DNA from: CALODL01 sp942492115 | Lineage (GTDB): Bacteria > Planctomycetota > Phycisphaerae > UBA1845 > CAIVHJ01 | NCBI GenBank assembly: GCA_942492115.1 | Contig: CALODL010000009.1 | Location: forward strand, 62,001 to 126,000 | Direction of reading: 5' to 3' | Length of the DNA stretch: 64,000 nt | Part shown: piece by piece, positions 27,786 through 36,533 of the stretch | Layout: each line of letters opens with the position of its first letter | Numbering within the stretch: the stretch's first letter is position 1 | Notes under the pieces: model-generated | What the model saw: only the letters and a program-made list of their open reading frames with translations | What the model was told of the DNA's origin: nothing | Databases searched by the model: none | Program-made: the position numbers and the translations under genes

Positions 27786-28355
27786 GTGTCCCTGCGCGTG
27801 GTTATTACCCCGGTCCCGGATTGCCAATCCTTGACACCCCCGCAGCGGGTCGCACGGCAACGTGACTACGCGCGCCGGGCATTAGGACATGCTGCAGTCC
27901 TCGCCGGACTGGAGGCGCCGTGCGAATGGCCGCAGGATGCCAACCGCGTCCCCATCCCCGTCAACGGCCAGCATTGGTCGATCAGCCACAAGCCCGGATG
28001 TGCCGGCGCAGTCATTGCCGGGCAGCCCGTGGGCATCGACATCGAGTCTCTAGCCCCCAGGCGTCATCGCGGGTTGTTCGAAAAACTTGCTGGCGACGAA
28101 GAATGGGTCTTACTGGGACATGAGTGGGATCACTTCTTCAGGATGTGGACTGCCAAGGAGGCCACGCTCAAAGCCAACGGTCGAGGCATCGGCGGCTTCA
28201 GTGAGTGCGTGCTCACAGCGGTCCTGGATGAGACGCACTTGCACATGCACTACGCGACTAAGCTGTGGCCCATCACGCACCAACGTATACTCGGACATAT
28301 CGTGGCAGTCACCGTGGTTGAAGAACCAGTCGAGTGGATCGTTGAACAACTCTAG
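27786..28355 (+). CDS. 4'-phosphopantetheinyl transferase, Sfp type
   Basis: Transfers the phosphopantetheine arm from coenzyme A to a serine on carrier proteins. The 189-residue protein has 'HWSISHKPGCAGAVIA' (residues 63-78), the magnesium-binding 'VGIDIE' (D85, E87) and 'WTAKEATLKANGRGI' (W121-I135, with K124/E125/K129), the standard motifs of the family. It is shorter than Sfp (about 225 aa). The GTG at 27786 has AGGAG 7 bases upstream, formed by the pyk stop codon. Its end is 3 bases from the end of the convergent fabI, so it probably serves the acyl carrier protein of the neighbouring lipid cluster. Confidence 0.88.
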   Translation: MSLRVVITPVPDCQSLTPPQRVARQRDYARRALGHAAVLAGLEAPCEWPQDANRVPIPVNGQHWSISHKPGCAGAVIAGQPVGIDIESLAPRRHRGLFEKLAGDEEWVLLGHEWDHFFRMWTAKEATLKANGRGIGGFSECVLTAVLDETHLHMHYATKLWPITHQRILGHIVAVTVVEEPVEWIVEQL

Positions 28356-28358
28356 CCC

Positions 28359-29198
28359 CTACTCGCCCGCGGTGGGCCATGCCGCCCGGGTGGTCGCCTC
28401 GACGATCGTCGAATCGAAATAGTTGCGACCCATCCCTCCATCCACAACGATCCCCTGCGCATTGATGCCGCTCGAGCGCGGGCTCAGCAGGAAAGCCGCG
28501 GTGTGGGCCACTTCTTCACAGGTCAATGCCTCTTTGCGCAGAGTGGCCTGCTCCGCAAACAGATAGTTCTCGAGGTAGTTCGGGATTCCTGCAGACGCAC
28601 GGGTTTTGAGCAAACCCGCGCGAACCGCGTTGAAGCGAACATGCGTGGTATGACTGAACGACTTCGCCAGGAACGTCAGCGTCGAATCGAGCGCCGCTTT
28701 GGCGGGAGCCATGTATCCGTAGCTCTCAGCCGCCATCTGCGTGGTCGAGATGGAAATCGCAACGACACTGGCATCATCGGTCAACGCTGGTTTCAGGGCG
28801 TTGCTCAACGCGATCAGCGAGTAGCAACTGACGTCGATCGCCTGCAGAAAATCCTCACGGCGAACCTCGTGGAAGACACCCGTGTAGCTGTGGTAGTTGG
28901 CAAATGCAACGGAGTGCAACACGCCCGCGAGACGATGTCCGCTCTCCAGCGTACGCTGTCCCAAACGTGAGAGATCCTCATCCTTGGCCAGGTCACACAC
29001 CCACACTTCGCGCCCCTCGAGTATCGTGGCCAACTCGTCGCGGCGGTCGGCTGAATGCACCGTGTAGACCACGGTTGCACCCGCGTCCTCGAGGACGCGC
29101 GCAACGAAGTACGCAACGCTGCGCTTGTTCCCAACTCCGGTAACCAGAACGGTCTGGCCAGCCAATTGCAGGAAGTCCATCGGCTGATCAGTGGTCAT
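28359..29198 (-). CDS. fabI: Enoyl-[acyl-carrier-protein] reductase, FabI type
   Basis: NAD(P)H-dependent reductase that saturates the trans-2 double bond of enoyl-ACP, the last step of each fatty acid elongation cycle. The 279-residue protein has the FabI-type cofactor region 'VLVTGVGNKRSVAYFVARVL' and 'LHSVAFANY'. The catalytic Tyr-x6-Lys is 'YGYMAPAK' (Y160, K167), the FabI spacing rather than the Tyr-x3-Lys of ketoreductases. The C-terminus ends with the usual 'SSGINAQGIVVDGGM'. Its ATG at 29198 (after GGAGGGGGCCG) overlaps the end of fabZ by 11 bases. It is the last gene of the ole operon. Confidence 0.92.
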   Translation of the reverse strand: MTTDQPMDFLQLAGQTVLVTGVGNKRSVAYFVARVLEDAGATVVYTVHSADRRDELATILEGREVWVCDLAKDEDLSRLGQRTLESGHRLAGVLHSVAFANYHSYTGVFHEVRREDFLQAIDVSCYSLIALSNALKPALTDDASVVAISISTTQMAAESYGYMAPAKAALDSTLTFLAKSFSHTTHVRFNAVRAGLLKTRASAGIPNYLENYLFAEQATLRKEALTCEEVAHTAAFLLSPRSSGINAQGIVVDGGMGRNYFDSTIVEATTRAAWPTAGE

Positions 29199-29637
29199 CG
29201 GCCCCCTCCTCACGCTTGAGCATGCAGGCGAACGTCAGGCGTGCCACGAGCTGCTGGTCGACGTGTACGCGGCCTGTCAGAAAAAAAGCATCGCCCAGTT
29301 CCTCATCGAAATCGACGCCGATACGGAGCGTCTCCCCAGGTACGACGATGCGTTTGAACTTGGCATCCCGAATTCGCGTGATTACCGGCGTCCCGGCGCG
29401 GCCCGCCTGGCCCATACGGAAGGCCATCAGGGCAGCACCCGCCTGAAAGGCACACTCCGATATCAACACACCAGGCATCACCGGGTTTCCGGGATAATGC
29501 CCGATGAAGAACGGCGCCTGAGAATCGGCGTGCCACACGGTCACGATCCGCTCGGCCACCAACTCAATAATTTCGTCAATGAACAGGAACGGAGAACGGT
29601 GTGGCACCAGATCTGTTATTGCGGGTTGAGCATGCAT
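29188..29637 (-). CDS. fabZ: FabZ-like 3-hydroxyacyl-ACP dehydratase (hotdog fold)
   Basis: Removes water from 3-hydroxyacyl-ACP. The 149-residue single hotdog domain has 'LVPHRSPFLFIDEI' (residues 10-23), the catalytic His in 'GHYPGNPVMPGVLISE' (H47, partner E61), and 'RDAKFKRIVVPGETL', all standard FabZ features. The helix position has glutamate as in FabZ rather than aspartate as in FabA, so isomerase activity is not predicted. It sits between the first crtI-like gene (28-base gap) and fabI (11-base overlap), so it belongs to the same operon. A second, housekeeping fabZ is expected elsewhere in the genome. Confidence 0.9.
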   Translation of the reverse strand: MHAQPAITDLVPHRSPFLFIDEIIELVAERIVTVWHADSQAPFFIGHYPGNPVMPGVLISECAFQAGAALMAFRMGQAGRAGTPVITRIRDAKFKRIVVPGETLRIGVDFDEELGDAFFLTGRVHVDQQLVARLTFACMLKREEGADDH

Positions 29638-29665
29638 GCGTTGTGAATCCCGTGAAGTGGCGGAC

Positions 29666-31174
29666 TCAGGAAGTCGCCGCAGACGGCGTCGTGTGAAGAT
29701 ACGAATCGACCTCGTTAGAAACGATCACACCGTAGTTGATCGCACCGAGCCACCCGGACATGATGATGCCGACGCTTCCGGCATGAAACAGTCCGGGAAT
29801 GTGCTTGGGCAGATCCATACTAACCTGTAGCCCCTCGAATTTCGTACCGAAGGTCGAACCCATCATCTGATGCGTATAGTGCTCGAACGTCACCGGAGTC
29901 GATGCTTCGACATGGTCGATCTTTGTACGCGCATCAGGAATGTACTTCTCCAGCGCATCGAGGGTCGATGAGCACAGTTCCCTTTTGGCCTGCTGGTAGT
30001 CCTCGGGGCTCAACGTGGCCCAATCGCCGTAGTTGGCGTTGGTGCTGGAGACCACCGCGTAGCGGCCGAGTTCCGGGCGCGTGTCCGGGTAATACACCGA
30101 GAACGTCCTGCTGGTGATGTCCATCGCGCACATGCTCTGGTGGTCGAATTCGGGACACGTCGAAGTAAATAACAAGTCACCGATCGGGTCGATTGTCTCG
30201 CCCTTTCGAATCCCCATGTACACCTGACAACTGCTGTTATTCAGGCGTACGGCCTGTGCGGCGTCGGTGTAATCTGATGAAAAATGATCATATCCAACGA
30301 GACGTTCGATGGTGGTCTTGAGGTTGGCATTGGACAACACCGCGCCAGCACGTATTTCACGGCCACCGACACTGACACCGACGGCTCGGCCTTTGTCGAT
30401 CATGATTCGCTCAACGGTACAGTTTTTTCTTAGTACGACATCGTTGCTTTCGAGCTCCTGCTTCATCATGCGGATCAACTTGTCGGTACCGCCCTTGAAA
30501 ATATACACCCCTTTGCTCATGAAATTGGAAAACACGATCCCGTAGGTAATCGCTGGATCGTCGAGCGTCGACCCGTTGGCATAGTTGATGGGCTCCATCA
30601 GCAACCGCCAGACGTCACTGCGTCCGGGGAAAAACTTATGAAACAAATCCCGCGTTGTCATGTGCGCGTCATCGTAGAAATCCATCTGCCGCGCAGTATC
30701 GAAGAAACTCGTGACTGTTTCAGAATCGATCTTGAAATGCTCGACGAGCAGTCGAGTAAAATCTTCACGACTGTAAGTTGTCTCGATCTGAAACTGCGGG
30801 TTGTCGAAACGGATACCATGGAGCTGATCAATGCACGATGCAATAGCGCTATTCCAATAGCGTTTGCAACTCTTGATCATGCCGACTGGAAAACCGTGCA
30901 GCGAAATATCGAATATGTGACCACCTGGACGCTTGAACCACGTGGCCATCCCGCCAAAGTTGTAGTGCTGTTCGAGCAGCAGCACACTCCGCCCACACCG
31001 GCCAAGTACATTGGCGGCAGTCAGCCCGGCCAAACCACTCCCGATGACGATGACGTCGTACTGCGCCTCGAGTCCAGCGAGCCAGTCCTTTTGCGCAATG
31101 CGCGACTGGATGTCGGCGTAGAACGCTTGACGGTCTTCTGATGGAGTGAAATAGACGTCTCGCGGGTTGGTCAT
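29666..31174 (-). CDS. CrtI-like FAD-dependent oxidoreductase, intact copy
   Basis: A 502-residue flavoprotein of the phytoene desaturase / carotenoid isomerase / retinol saturase superfamily. The dinucleotide-binding motif 'VIVIGSGLAGLTAANVL' (GxGxxG at residues 45-50) is followed by 'VLLLEQHYNFGGMATWFKR', and the C-terminal FAD contact is 'GLFHAGSVGIIMSGWLGAI'. An N-terminal extension of about 38 residues precedes the FAD domain. No phytoene synthase or other carotenoid gene is nearby. It lies between a second CrtI-like gene (78-base gap) and fabZ, in the ole/FAS operon. I infer an acyl or hydrocarbon chain as substrate, with desaturation, saturation or isomerisation all possible. Confidence 0.85.
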   Translation of the reverse strand: MTNPRDVYFTPSEDRQAFYADIQSRIAQKDWLAGLEAQYDVIVIGSGLAGLTAANVLGRCGRSVLLLEQHYNFGGMATWFKRPGGHIFDISLHGFPVGMIKSCKRYWNSAIASCIDQLHGIRFDNPQFQIETTYSREDFTRLLVEHFKIDSETVTSFFDTARQMDFYDDAHMTTRDLFHKFFPGRSDVWRLLMEPINYANGSTLDDPAITYGIVFSNFMSKGVYIFKGGTDKLIRMMKQELESNDVVLRKNCTVERIMIDKGRAVGVSVGGREIRAGAVLSNANLKTTIERLVGYDHFSSDYTDAAQAVRLNNSSCQVYMGIRKGETIDPIGDLLFTSTCPEFDHQSMCAMDITSRTFSVYYPDTRPELGRYAVVSSTNANYGDWATLSPEDYQQAKRELCSSTLDALEKYIPDARTKIDHVEASTPVTFEHYTHQMMGSTFGTKFEGLQVSMDLPKHIPGLFHAGSVGIIMSGWLGAINYGVIVSNEVDSYLHTTPSAATS

Positions 31175-31252
31175 GGAGTGCTTAAGCTATCGCGCCGACT
31201 GATCGCCGTCCAGCAAGATGGCTGCTCGCACGCTCCACAACTCACCACTTGG

Positions 31253-32645
31253 TCAACTCTCTGACAGAACGTGCAGATTCGCCATGCTGATCCCACTGAG
31301 GCACGCCCCGATGATACCGAGATATCCTTGATCGGTGCCGCAGATGAACAGATTGTCGAGGTGTGTCCGGCCGTCCCTCACCTTGGTTGGAGCGCCGTAA
31401 ACTGCTCCATTGATATGGCCAGTGAATTTCTCTACCGTTCGTGGTGTGAAAATGTCTCGATAGGTTACGTGTGGTCGAAAATCGGGAACGTGTTGCACAA
31501 CCGCGGCCGCCGCCAGGTCGTAACACTGGCTCTTGGCTGCGACGTAGTCCTCCTGTTCCATGCCGACCCACGCGCCGTAGTTGGCCAGCGACGTGATCCG
31601 CAACGTGCCCTCGAGATCGTCGTGTTCGGCATAGTTGTTTGGACAGCAAATGACACCACTGCGCGCGTCGATGGCCGTATGCGGAACGGCATAGTGAAAC
31701 CGATCACTATCGTTGAAGAATATGATCGTCTCATCAATGCCCAACTCGGCCGGCGAACAGTCGAGGATCGAGATCGACTCTACAAAGCTGAGCTCCCCAG
31801 GCGGCGGCGGATCGATGTCTGGCGGCTGGTCCAGCAGACGCAGCGTTTCGGGATATCCAGCCGAGGACATGACCGCCTTGCAGCGCAGGGTCTCACCACT
31901 GTCCAACACGATTTCGGCAACACGCTGCCCATCACTATGGATGGTGTGCACGCCATCGCGGGTCCGCAGTACGCCGCCACATTCCCTGTAGCGCTTGACC
32001 AGCGCGCCTTCATGATCTGACGCACGCCGCCACGGGGCCGGGAAAAGCCCTCCAGAAAGATACTCTTGAACAGGATGACGAATTGATGCCACTCCATGTC
32101 GCCAGGCGTCGGACTACCGTAGTACATCAGCGGACATAGCAGCATGTCGACCAGAACGGCGTCCGCAATAGACTCGGCGATCACGTCACGGGCCGATACG
32201 ATTCGTGGTGCCAGGTCGTTGTCATGGTACGCCTTGACCCGCCTGACCAGCTCCTGGAAACCATCGACCTCCGCAGGAAACAGCCGACGGACCTCCGAAG
32301 TCATCAGCTCGAAATCATTGCCAAACTTGAGCACGCGGCCGGGGAAGGACACACAGGAGTAACTCTGCTCGCACAAGGCGAAGGCCTCGCGCGGAATGCG
32401 TAACTGGCGAAGCAGCTTCGGAAGCGGCGCTGGCGCACACCCGGCGGAACGAAATTGGTCAAGGCGTGCAGACCAACATCGAATCGACGCCCGTCAAGCG
32501 TATAGAATGAATTCAGTCCTCCGTAGACCTCATGGCGCTCGACTACGAGTACGCGGCGATCGAACATCGCGGCGCGAATCCCGGCAGCAAGCCCGGACAG
32601 GCCGGCACCGATGATGACGAGATCATATTCAGAGGTTGCACTCAT
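31253..32645 (-). pseudogene. CrtI-like FAD-dependent oxidoreductase, split by two frameshifts
   Basis: Three frames together give a full-length (about 463 aa) CrtI-superfamily protein. Frame 1 (32645 to about 32437) has the FAD motif 'LVIIGAGLSGLAAGIRAA' and ends in 'GLHALTNFVPPGVRQ'. Frame 2 (about 32430 to 32010) continues with 'PLPKLLRQLRIPREAF' through 'GFSRPRGGVRQIMK'. Frame 3 (about 32010 to 31253) continues with 'ALVKRYRECGG' and ends with the FAD contact 'LFICGTDQGYLGIIGACLSG'. The joints lie at about 32425-32440 (compatible with one lost G) and 32001-32012 (compatible with an extra CG in a CGCG run). Its ATG overlaps the LolA-like stop codon (ATGA). It may be intact in the cell if the breaks are sequence errors. 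It is clearly distinct from the neighbouring copy. Confidence 0.8.
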
Positions 32646-33559
32646 CCGCCGCCAGATGGCTGTGGCGCAGGCGGCCCCACAGGTTTTGGGGCGGGAGGCT
32701 GACGCAGTTGGGGCGGTCCGACACCGATTCCTTTCCCCGGCCCCATGTCCACCTGCTTGCTCCCTCGAGCCGGAGGCGCTGCGGTCTGACCGCTCGCAAG
32801 CATATTCATGATGACCTCGGGTGGCTGGAAGATCTCGACGGGCAGGTCGACGTTGTGTTCGACTTTGGTGAAGGTGACTTCAATTGGATTGACAATGGTC
32901 TGAGTCCGGCCGTGGGCGACGAGGACGCCATCGATTTCCCGATACTTATGATATGTCGTAGGAACGTCTGTCCCATCGCTGAAGTGAGCCACACTGCGAT
33001 TCAGCAGGCCTGTCTTCTTGTCGTAGTAGCGCGTCTCAGGACGGCCGCTGTGTGGAATCAATTCGACTTTGTACAGCAGCGTGCCATCGATGGTCTCGAG
33101 CCCTGTGCACTGTGCTTCCTTGTATGCCGTGCGCCAATAAATGTCCTTGTAGAAAATGGCATCGATCAGCCCCTGCTGCAGTCCCTCCCCCTCTTTGATC
33201 CGCGAGCCTGTCCGCGTGTTCGAGTCCCAGACGACTTGACCATCGCAACCGTTTTCCGAGCGCGTCACGCGATCAAGGTGGGCAATCGTGTATGTCAGAT
33301 TGGGGCGACCTTCGTACATCGTCATGGTTCCCGGTCGGCCCAGCGGGCCGTCGGGGCCATGCGCGAGAAACCGTGCCTGGATGACCCGATTGCGCAACTT
33401 GTCGAACGCCCCGACACCACCACACGCTTGCACGTGGCGGTCGAGGATCTCGGCACCCGTCGGCAGTGGCTGCTTGGCACTCTCGTCCTCGGCCCACGCG
33501 GGTGTAGTCGCCATACCGACCAGCATAACGGCGAAGAATGACGCGGTTCTGGTATTCAT
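32642..33559 (-). CDS. Exported LolA/LolB-like lipoprotein-carrier-fold protein
   Basis: A 305-residue exported protein with a signal peptide (residues 1-23, 'MLVGMATTPAWAE'). The mature part resembles the outer-membrane lipoprotein-sorting (LolA-type) beta-barrel family: 'GAEILDRHVQACGGVGAFDKLRN' opens the domain, followed by alternating strands such as 'GTLLYKVELIPHSGRPETRYYDKKTGLL' and 'TYHKYREIDGVLVAHGRT'. The last 50 residues are rich in proline and glycine. Its stop codon overlaps the following gene's start (ATGA). LolA-like proteins carry lipids or lipoproteins through the periplasm, so it might move the cluster's product to the outer membrane. That role is inference. Confidence 0.7.
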   Translation of the reverse strand: MNTRTASFFAVMLVGMATTPAWAEDESAKQPLPTGAEILDRHVQACGGVGAFDKLRNRVIQARFLAHGPDGPLGRPGTMTMYEGRPNLTYTIAHLDRVTRSENGCDGQVVWDSNTRTGSRIKEGEGLQQGLIDAIFYKDIYWRTAYKEAQCTGLETIDGTLLYKVELIPHSGRPETRYYDKKTGLLNRSVAHFSDGTDVPTTYHKYREIDGVLVAHGRTQTIVNPIEVTFTKVEHNVDLPVEIFQPPEVIMNMLASGQTAAPPARGSKQVDMGPGKGIGVGPPQLRQPPAPKPVGPPAPQPSGGG

Positions 33560-33769
33560 AAGACTGTCCCCTCAGACTGATAGAGCAGATCTTGACATTG
33601 TATCTGCGATGCCCCGGTGGCCCACCGTGATTAGACGACGCCAACGTCCGGCATCCTGTCAATGAACCCTACTGGGGATACCGCGACTACGGCTACCGAA
33701 TCTGAGAAAACACTCATGACGGGGATGCCCGTTACCGATGCCCGACTCGATGACGTAGACGACGCCGCG

Positions 33770-34027
33770 CTAAACTGCGGAGGTGACGAGAAGAGGCTTG
33801 AGGTAGGCAACACAACTGTTGAGCGAAGCCAGTTCCTGATAGTCTTCTTTGGGCACTTCAACTTTGTGCCGCTTCCGCAGTTCCATCACGATATCGAGAA
33901 AGTCCATCGAATCGAGCTCGAGCTGATCACGCAGCCGGACGTCGTCTGCAAGATTCGATACGTCTGCATCGGGGCTGACGACCTGAATAATGTCGATGAT
34001 GATTTGTCTGATGTCCTGATCGGTCAT
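33770..34027 (-). CDS. Acyl carrier protein
   Basis: An 85-residue acyl carrier protein. The phosphopantetheine attachment serine is S40 in 'LELDSMDFLDIVMEL', the standard D-S-M/L motif. Helix I 'IRQIIIDIIQVVSPD' and helix III 'YQELASLNSCVAYL' are recognisable. It differs from housekeeping AcpP (which has 'LGADSLDTVELVMALE'), so it is a specialised carrier. It starts 18 bases after fabF in the same direction, implying that the pair works together. The 210 bases between it and the LolA-like gene hold no evident gene. Confidence 0.93.
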   Translation of the reverse strand: MTDQDIRQIIIDIIQVVSPDADVSNLADDVRLRDQLELDSMDFLDIVMELRKRHKVEVPKEDYQELASLNSCVAYLKPLLVTSAV

Positions 34028-34045
34028 GTCTATCCCTTTCGCAAA

Positions 34046-35291
34046 TCAGCCGTCGAATCGTTTGACGACTACGGCCGAGTTGATACCAAGCATACCAAAT
34101 GAATTGTTCAGAATGTAGTCGACGGTGCCGACTTCGCGTGGTTCGTTGACCACGAGGTTACGAATGTCGCATGCGGGATCGAGCGACTCGATGTTGATGG
34201 TGGCGTGCACCATACGGTCCTCGAAGGACAACAAATTGCCAGCCAGCTCCAATGCCCCGGCCGCTCCCATCGCATGCCCAAGAAAACTCTTGGTGTTGTT
34301 CACGAACACGTTGGAACAGTCTCCGAAGACCTCACGGACGGCCCCGGCTTCGAGCTCATCACCGCTTGTCGTCCCAGTGGCATGCGTACTGATGAGGTCG
34401 ATGTCCCCCGGAACCAGCCCCGCTCGTCCAACCGCAGCCGTCATGCATTGTGCTAAGCCGCTCGGCATTGGGCAGAACCGGATCCGAAGCATCTGAGTTC
34501 ATCGCGTAGCCGACGATCTCACAAAGCACGGCGGCTCCGCGCGCCCGCGCGCTGGCCAACCGCTCGAGAACATAGATACATCCACCTTCCGAGACGACAA
34601 TACCGTTGCGCGCAGAATCAAATGGCCTCGAGGCGCGCCCCGGATCCGGGTGATCGGCCAGCGCGCCCTGGCTGGCGAAACTGGCGAAGATGCCGAACGA
34701 ATGGATTGCTTCGGACACGCCACCGCACAACGCTACGTCGACTTCGTCTAAGCGCAGCATCTGCACACCCTGGATGAGTCCGGCATTACCCGCGGCACAC
34801 GCAGCGCCGATCGTGTAGTGCGGCCCCGTGATGCCCATGTTGATGGTCACCTCGCCGGCGGGGTTGTTCGCAACAGTACGCGGGTTGTGGTGATGCGACC
34901 AGCATTTGGTGTCGTAGTCAAAATCGCGAATGACCGCGATCTCGTTCTCGGTTTCGACCGTACCGTGTTCGGTCACACCAACGAACACCCCGACGCGCAT
35001 GGGATCGACGTCGTCCATGGTCAAGCTGGCATTGCGCATTGCCTCGTTGGCGCAGAACGAGCAGATCGAGCCCGCGCGTGTCCCCCGACGTCGTTCCTTT
35101 GCGGACTGATGGATGGTGGCATCGAACTCGCATGCACCGGCCAGAACTTTCCCCATGAAGCGTGTTTCGATGCGCTTGACGCCCGGCCGACCAGCGAGCA
35201 GGCTGGCACGCAGCGCAGCCAGGTCGTTGCCCAGAGGACTGGTCAATCCGATACCTGTAATGACGATGCGCTGGGAGTCGGGCGTAGTCAC
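34046..35291 (-). pseudogene. fabF: FabF-like beta-ketoacyl-ACP synthase II, split by one frameshift
   Basis: Condenses malonyl-ACP with a growing acyl-ACP. The first frame starts at a GTG (35291, with AGGAAG upstream) and covers 'RIVITGIGLTSPLGND' through the catalytic cysteine region 'TIGAACAAGNAGLIQG' to 'SDASDPVLPNAE'. The second frame resumes with 'GLAQCMTAAVGRAGL', carries the catalytic histidines in 'DLISTHATGTTSGDELE' and 'NNTKSFLGHAMGAAGALE', and ends 'SFGMLGINSAVVV'. The break lies at about 34465-34475 in GAGCGGCTTA. Apart from it all key residues (Cys-His-His-Lys) are intact, so a sequence error or a very recent mutation is likely. It is followed by the acyl carrier protein gene. 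Confidence 0.85.
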
Positions 35292-35407
35292 GATACTTCC
35301 TGTATTACCTGCGGCATGCCGGCCGCCTGCATTGTCGATGGCCCTGCCGGCGCCATGAGCGGCATACGCGCCGGATGCTGTGATAGAAATCGAACATCTT
35401 AAAAGGT

Positions 35408-36424
35408 TTAGGGATGGGTGGGAAGAGATCCGCAACGTCCGAATGCCGCGACCAGCCGTTCCAGGCCCTCCGCAGTCGTCACTGTTGGCACATAACCAAA
35501 GTCCCGCCTGGCCCCGGAAATATCGAAATAGTGCGATTTGGCCAGTTGGGCGGCCAGAAATCGGGTCATCGGCGGTTCGGATCTGATGCCGAGGAGGCGA
35601 TAGGCCACTTCCAGAACCCCTCCGATCCGCCGGGCAGCAGCGTAAGACACGGCCCGCTCGACCCGCGGGGCCCCCAGGGCGTCGAGCAATTCATTGACCC
35701 AGGACCACAGCACCACGGGTTCGCCTTGAGAAATGAAGTAGGGCTTTCCCCCACACGCTCCGCCGGCCGCCAGGATATCGCCGGCCTGCAGGTGGGCGGT
35801 GGCGGCGTTGTCCACGTACACGATATCGACGCGATTGGTGCCGTCACCCACCTGGCGCAAACGCCCGCGACGGGCCCGATCGACAATCCGTGGAATGAGG
35901 TGACGGTCCCCTGGACCCCAGATCAGATGCGGACGTAGCGCCACAGTGGCCAGTTCCTGACCATGGGCTGCCAGGACCGCGCGTTCTGCGGCTCCTTTGG
36001 ACGCGGGATAGTGTGCGCTGTAGTGCGCGGGATAGGGCCATGACTCGTCGACGGCACACAGGTCACCGTCACCGAAGACGACGCTCGGACTCGAGGTGTA
36101 GACCAGTCGCCCAACGCCGTGCCGCCGGCAGGCGGCAATGACGTGACGGGTGCCCTCATAGTTGGTGTCCCAGAACAACCGTCGTGGTCCCCAGATTCCG
36201 GCGATGGCGCCGGCGTGGTACACAATGTCCATACCCGCGCACACCGCATCGACCGCCATCGCATCACGTAGATCGACCTGCCGAGTCGCGATGCCCAGCT
36301 CCTGAAGGTGCGGGTAGTCCTGGCGACCACAGGCGACGACTTGATCTCCGCGCTCGTGGAGCATGCGGCAGATCGCGGTGCCCAGGAAACCGCCCCCCCC
36401 CGTCACCAGTGCTCGATCACCCAT
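35408..36424 (-). CDS. oleD: OleD-like NADPH-dependent 2-alkyl-3-oxoalkanoate reductase
   Basis: Extended short-chain dehydrogenase of 338 aa that reduces the beta-keto acid formed by OleA to a beta-hydroxy acid. Visible points are the cofactor motif 'ALVTGGGGFLGTAICRML' (GxxGxxG at about residues 9-15), 'IVYHAGAIAGIWGPRR', which is typical of OleD and 3-beta-hydroxysteroid dehydrogenase relatives, the active site 'YPASKGAAE' (Tyr-x3-Lys), and 'RPHLIWGPGDRHLIPRI'. It follows oleC with a 109-base gap and precedes fabF by 116 bases. OleD orthology rests on motif pattern plus the neighbouring oleA, oleB and oleC. Confidence 0.88.
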   Translation of the reverse strand: MGDRALVTGGGGFLGTAICRMLHERGDQVVACGRQDYPHLQELGIATRQVDLRDAMAVDAVCAGMDIVYHAGAIAGIWGPRRLFWDTNYEGTRHVIAACRRHGVGRLVYTSSPSVVFGDGDLCAVDESWPYPAHYSAHYPASKGAAERAVLAAHGQELATVALRPHLIWGPGDRHLIPRIVDRARRGRLRQVGDGTNRVDIVYVDNAATAHLQAGDILAAGGACGGKPYFISQGEPVVLWSWVNELLDALGAPRVERAVSYAAARRIGGVLEVAYRLLGIRSEPPMTRFLAAQLAKSHYFDISGARRDFGYVPTVTTAEGLERLVAAFGRCGSLPTHP

Positions 36425-36533
36425 GGCCTGTCACACTCCACATCCTGAGAGGTCTGAGTCACACCGATTGCGGCAGGAACACGAGCGCGAAAGCATAGAC
36501 CGGGCCACTTGCACGAAATGGCCTGAGCATGCG

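Noticed and set aside
34455..34480. Programmed ribosomal frameshifting in fabF.
   Set aside because: No slippery heptamer and no downstream hairpin; the family is not known to use it, and three unrelated genes in the window show similar breaks, which fits sequence errors better.
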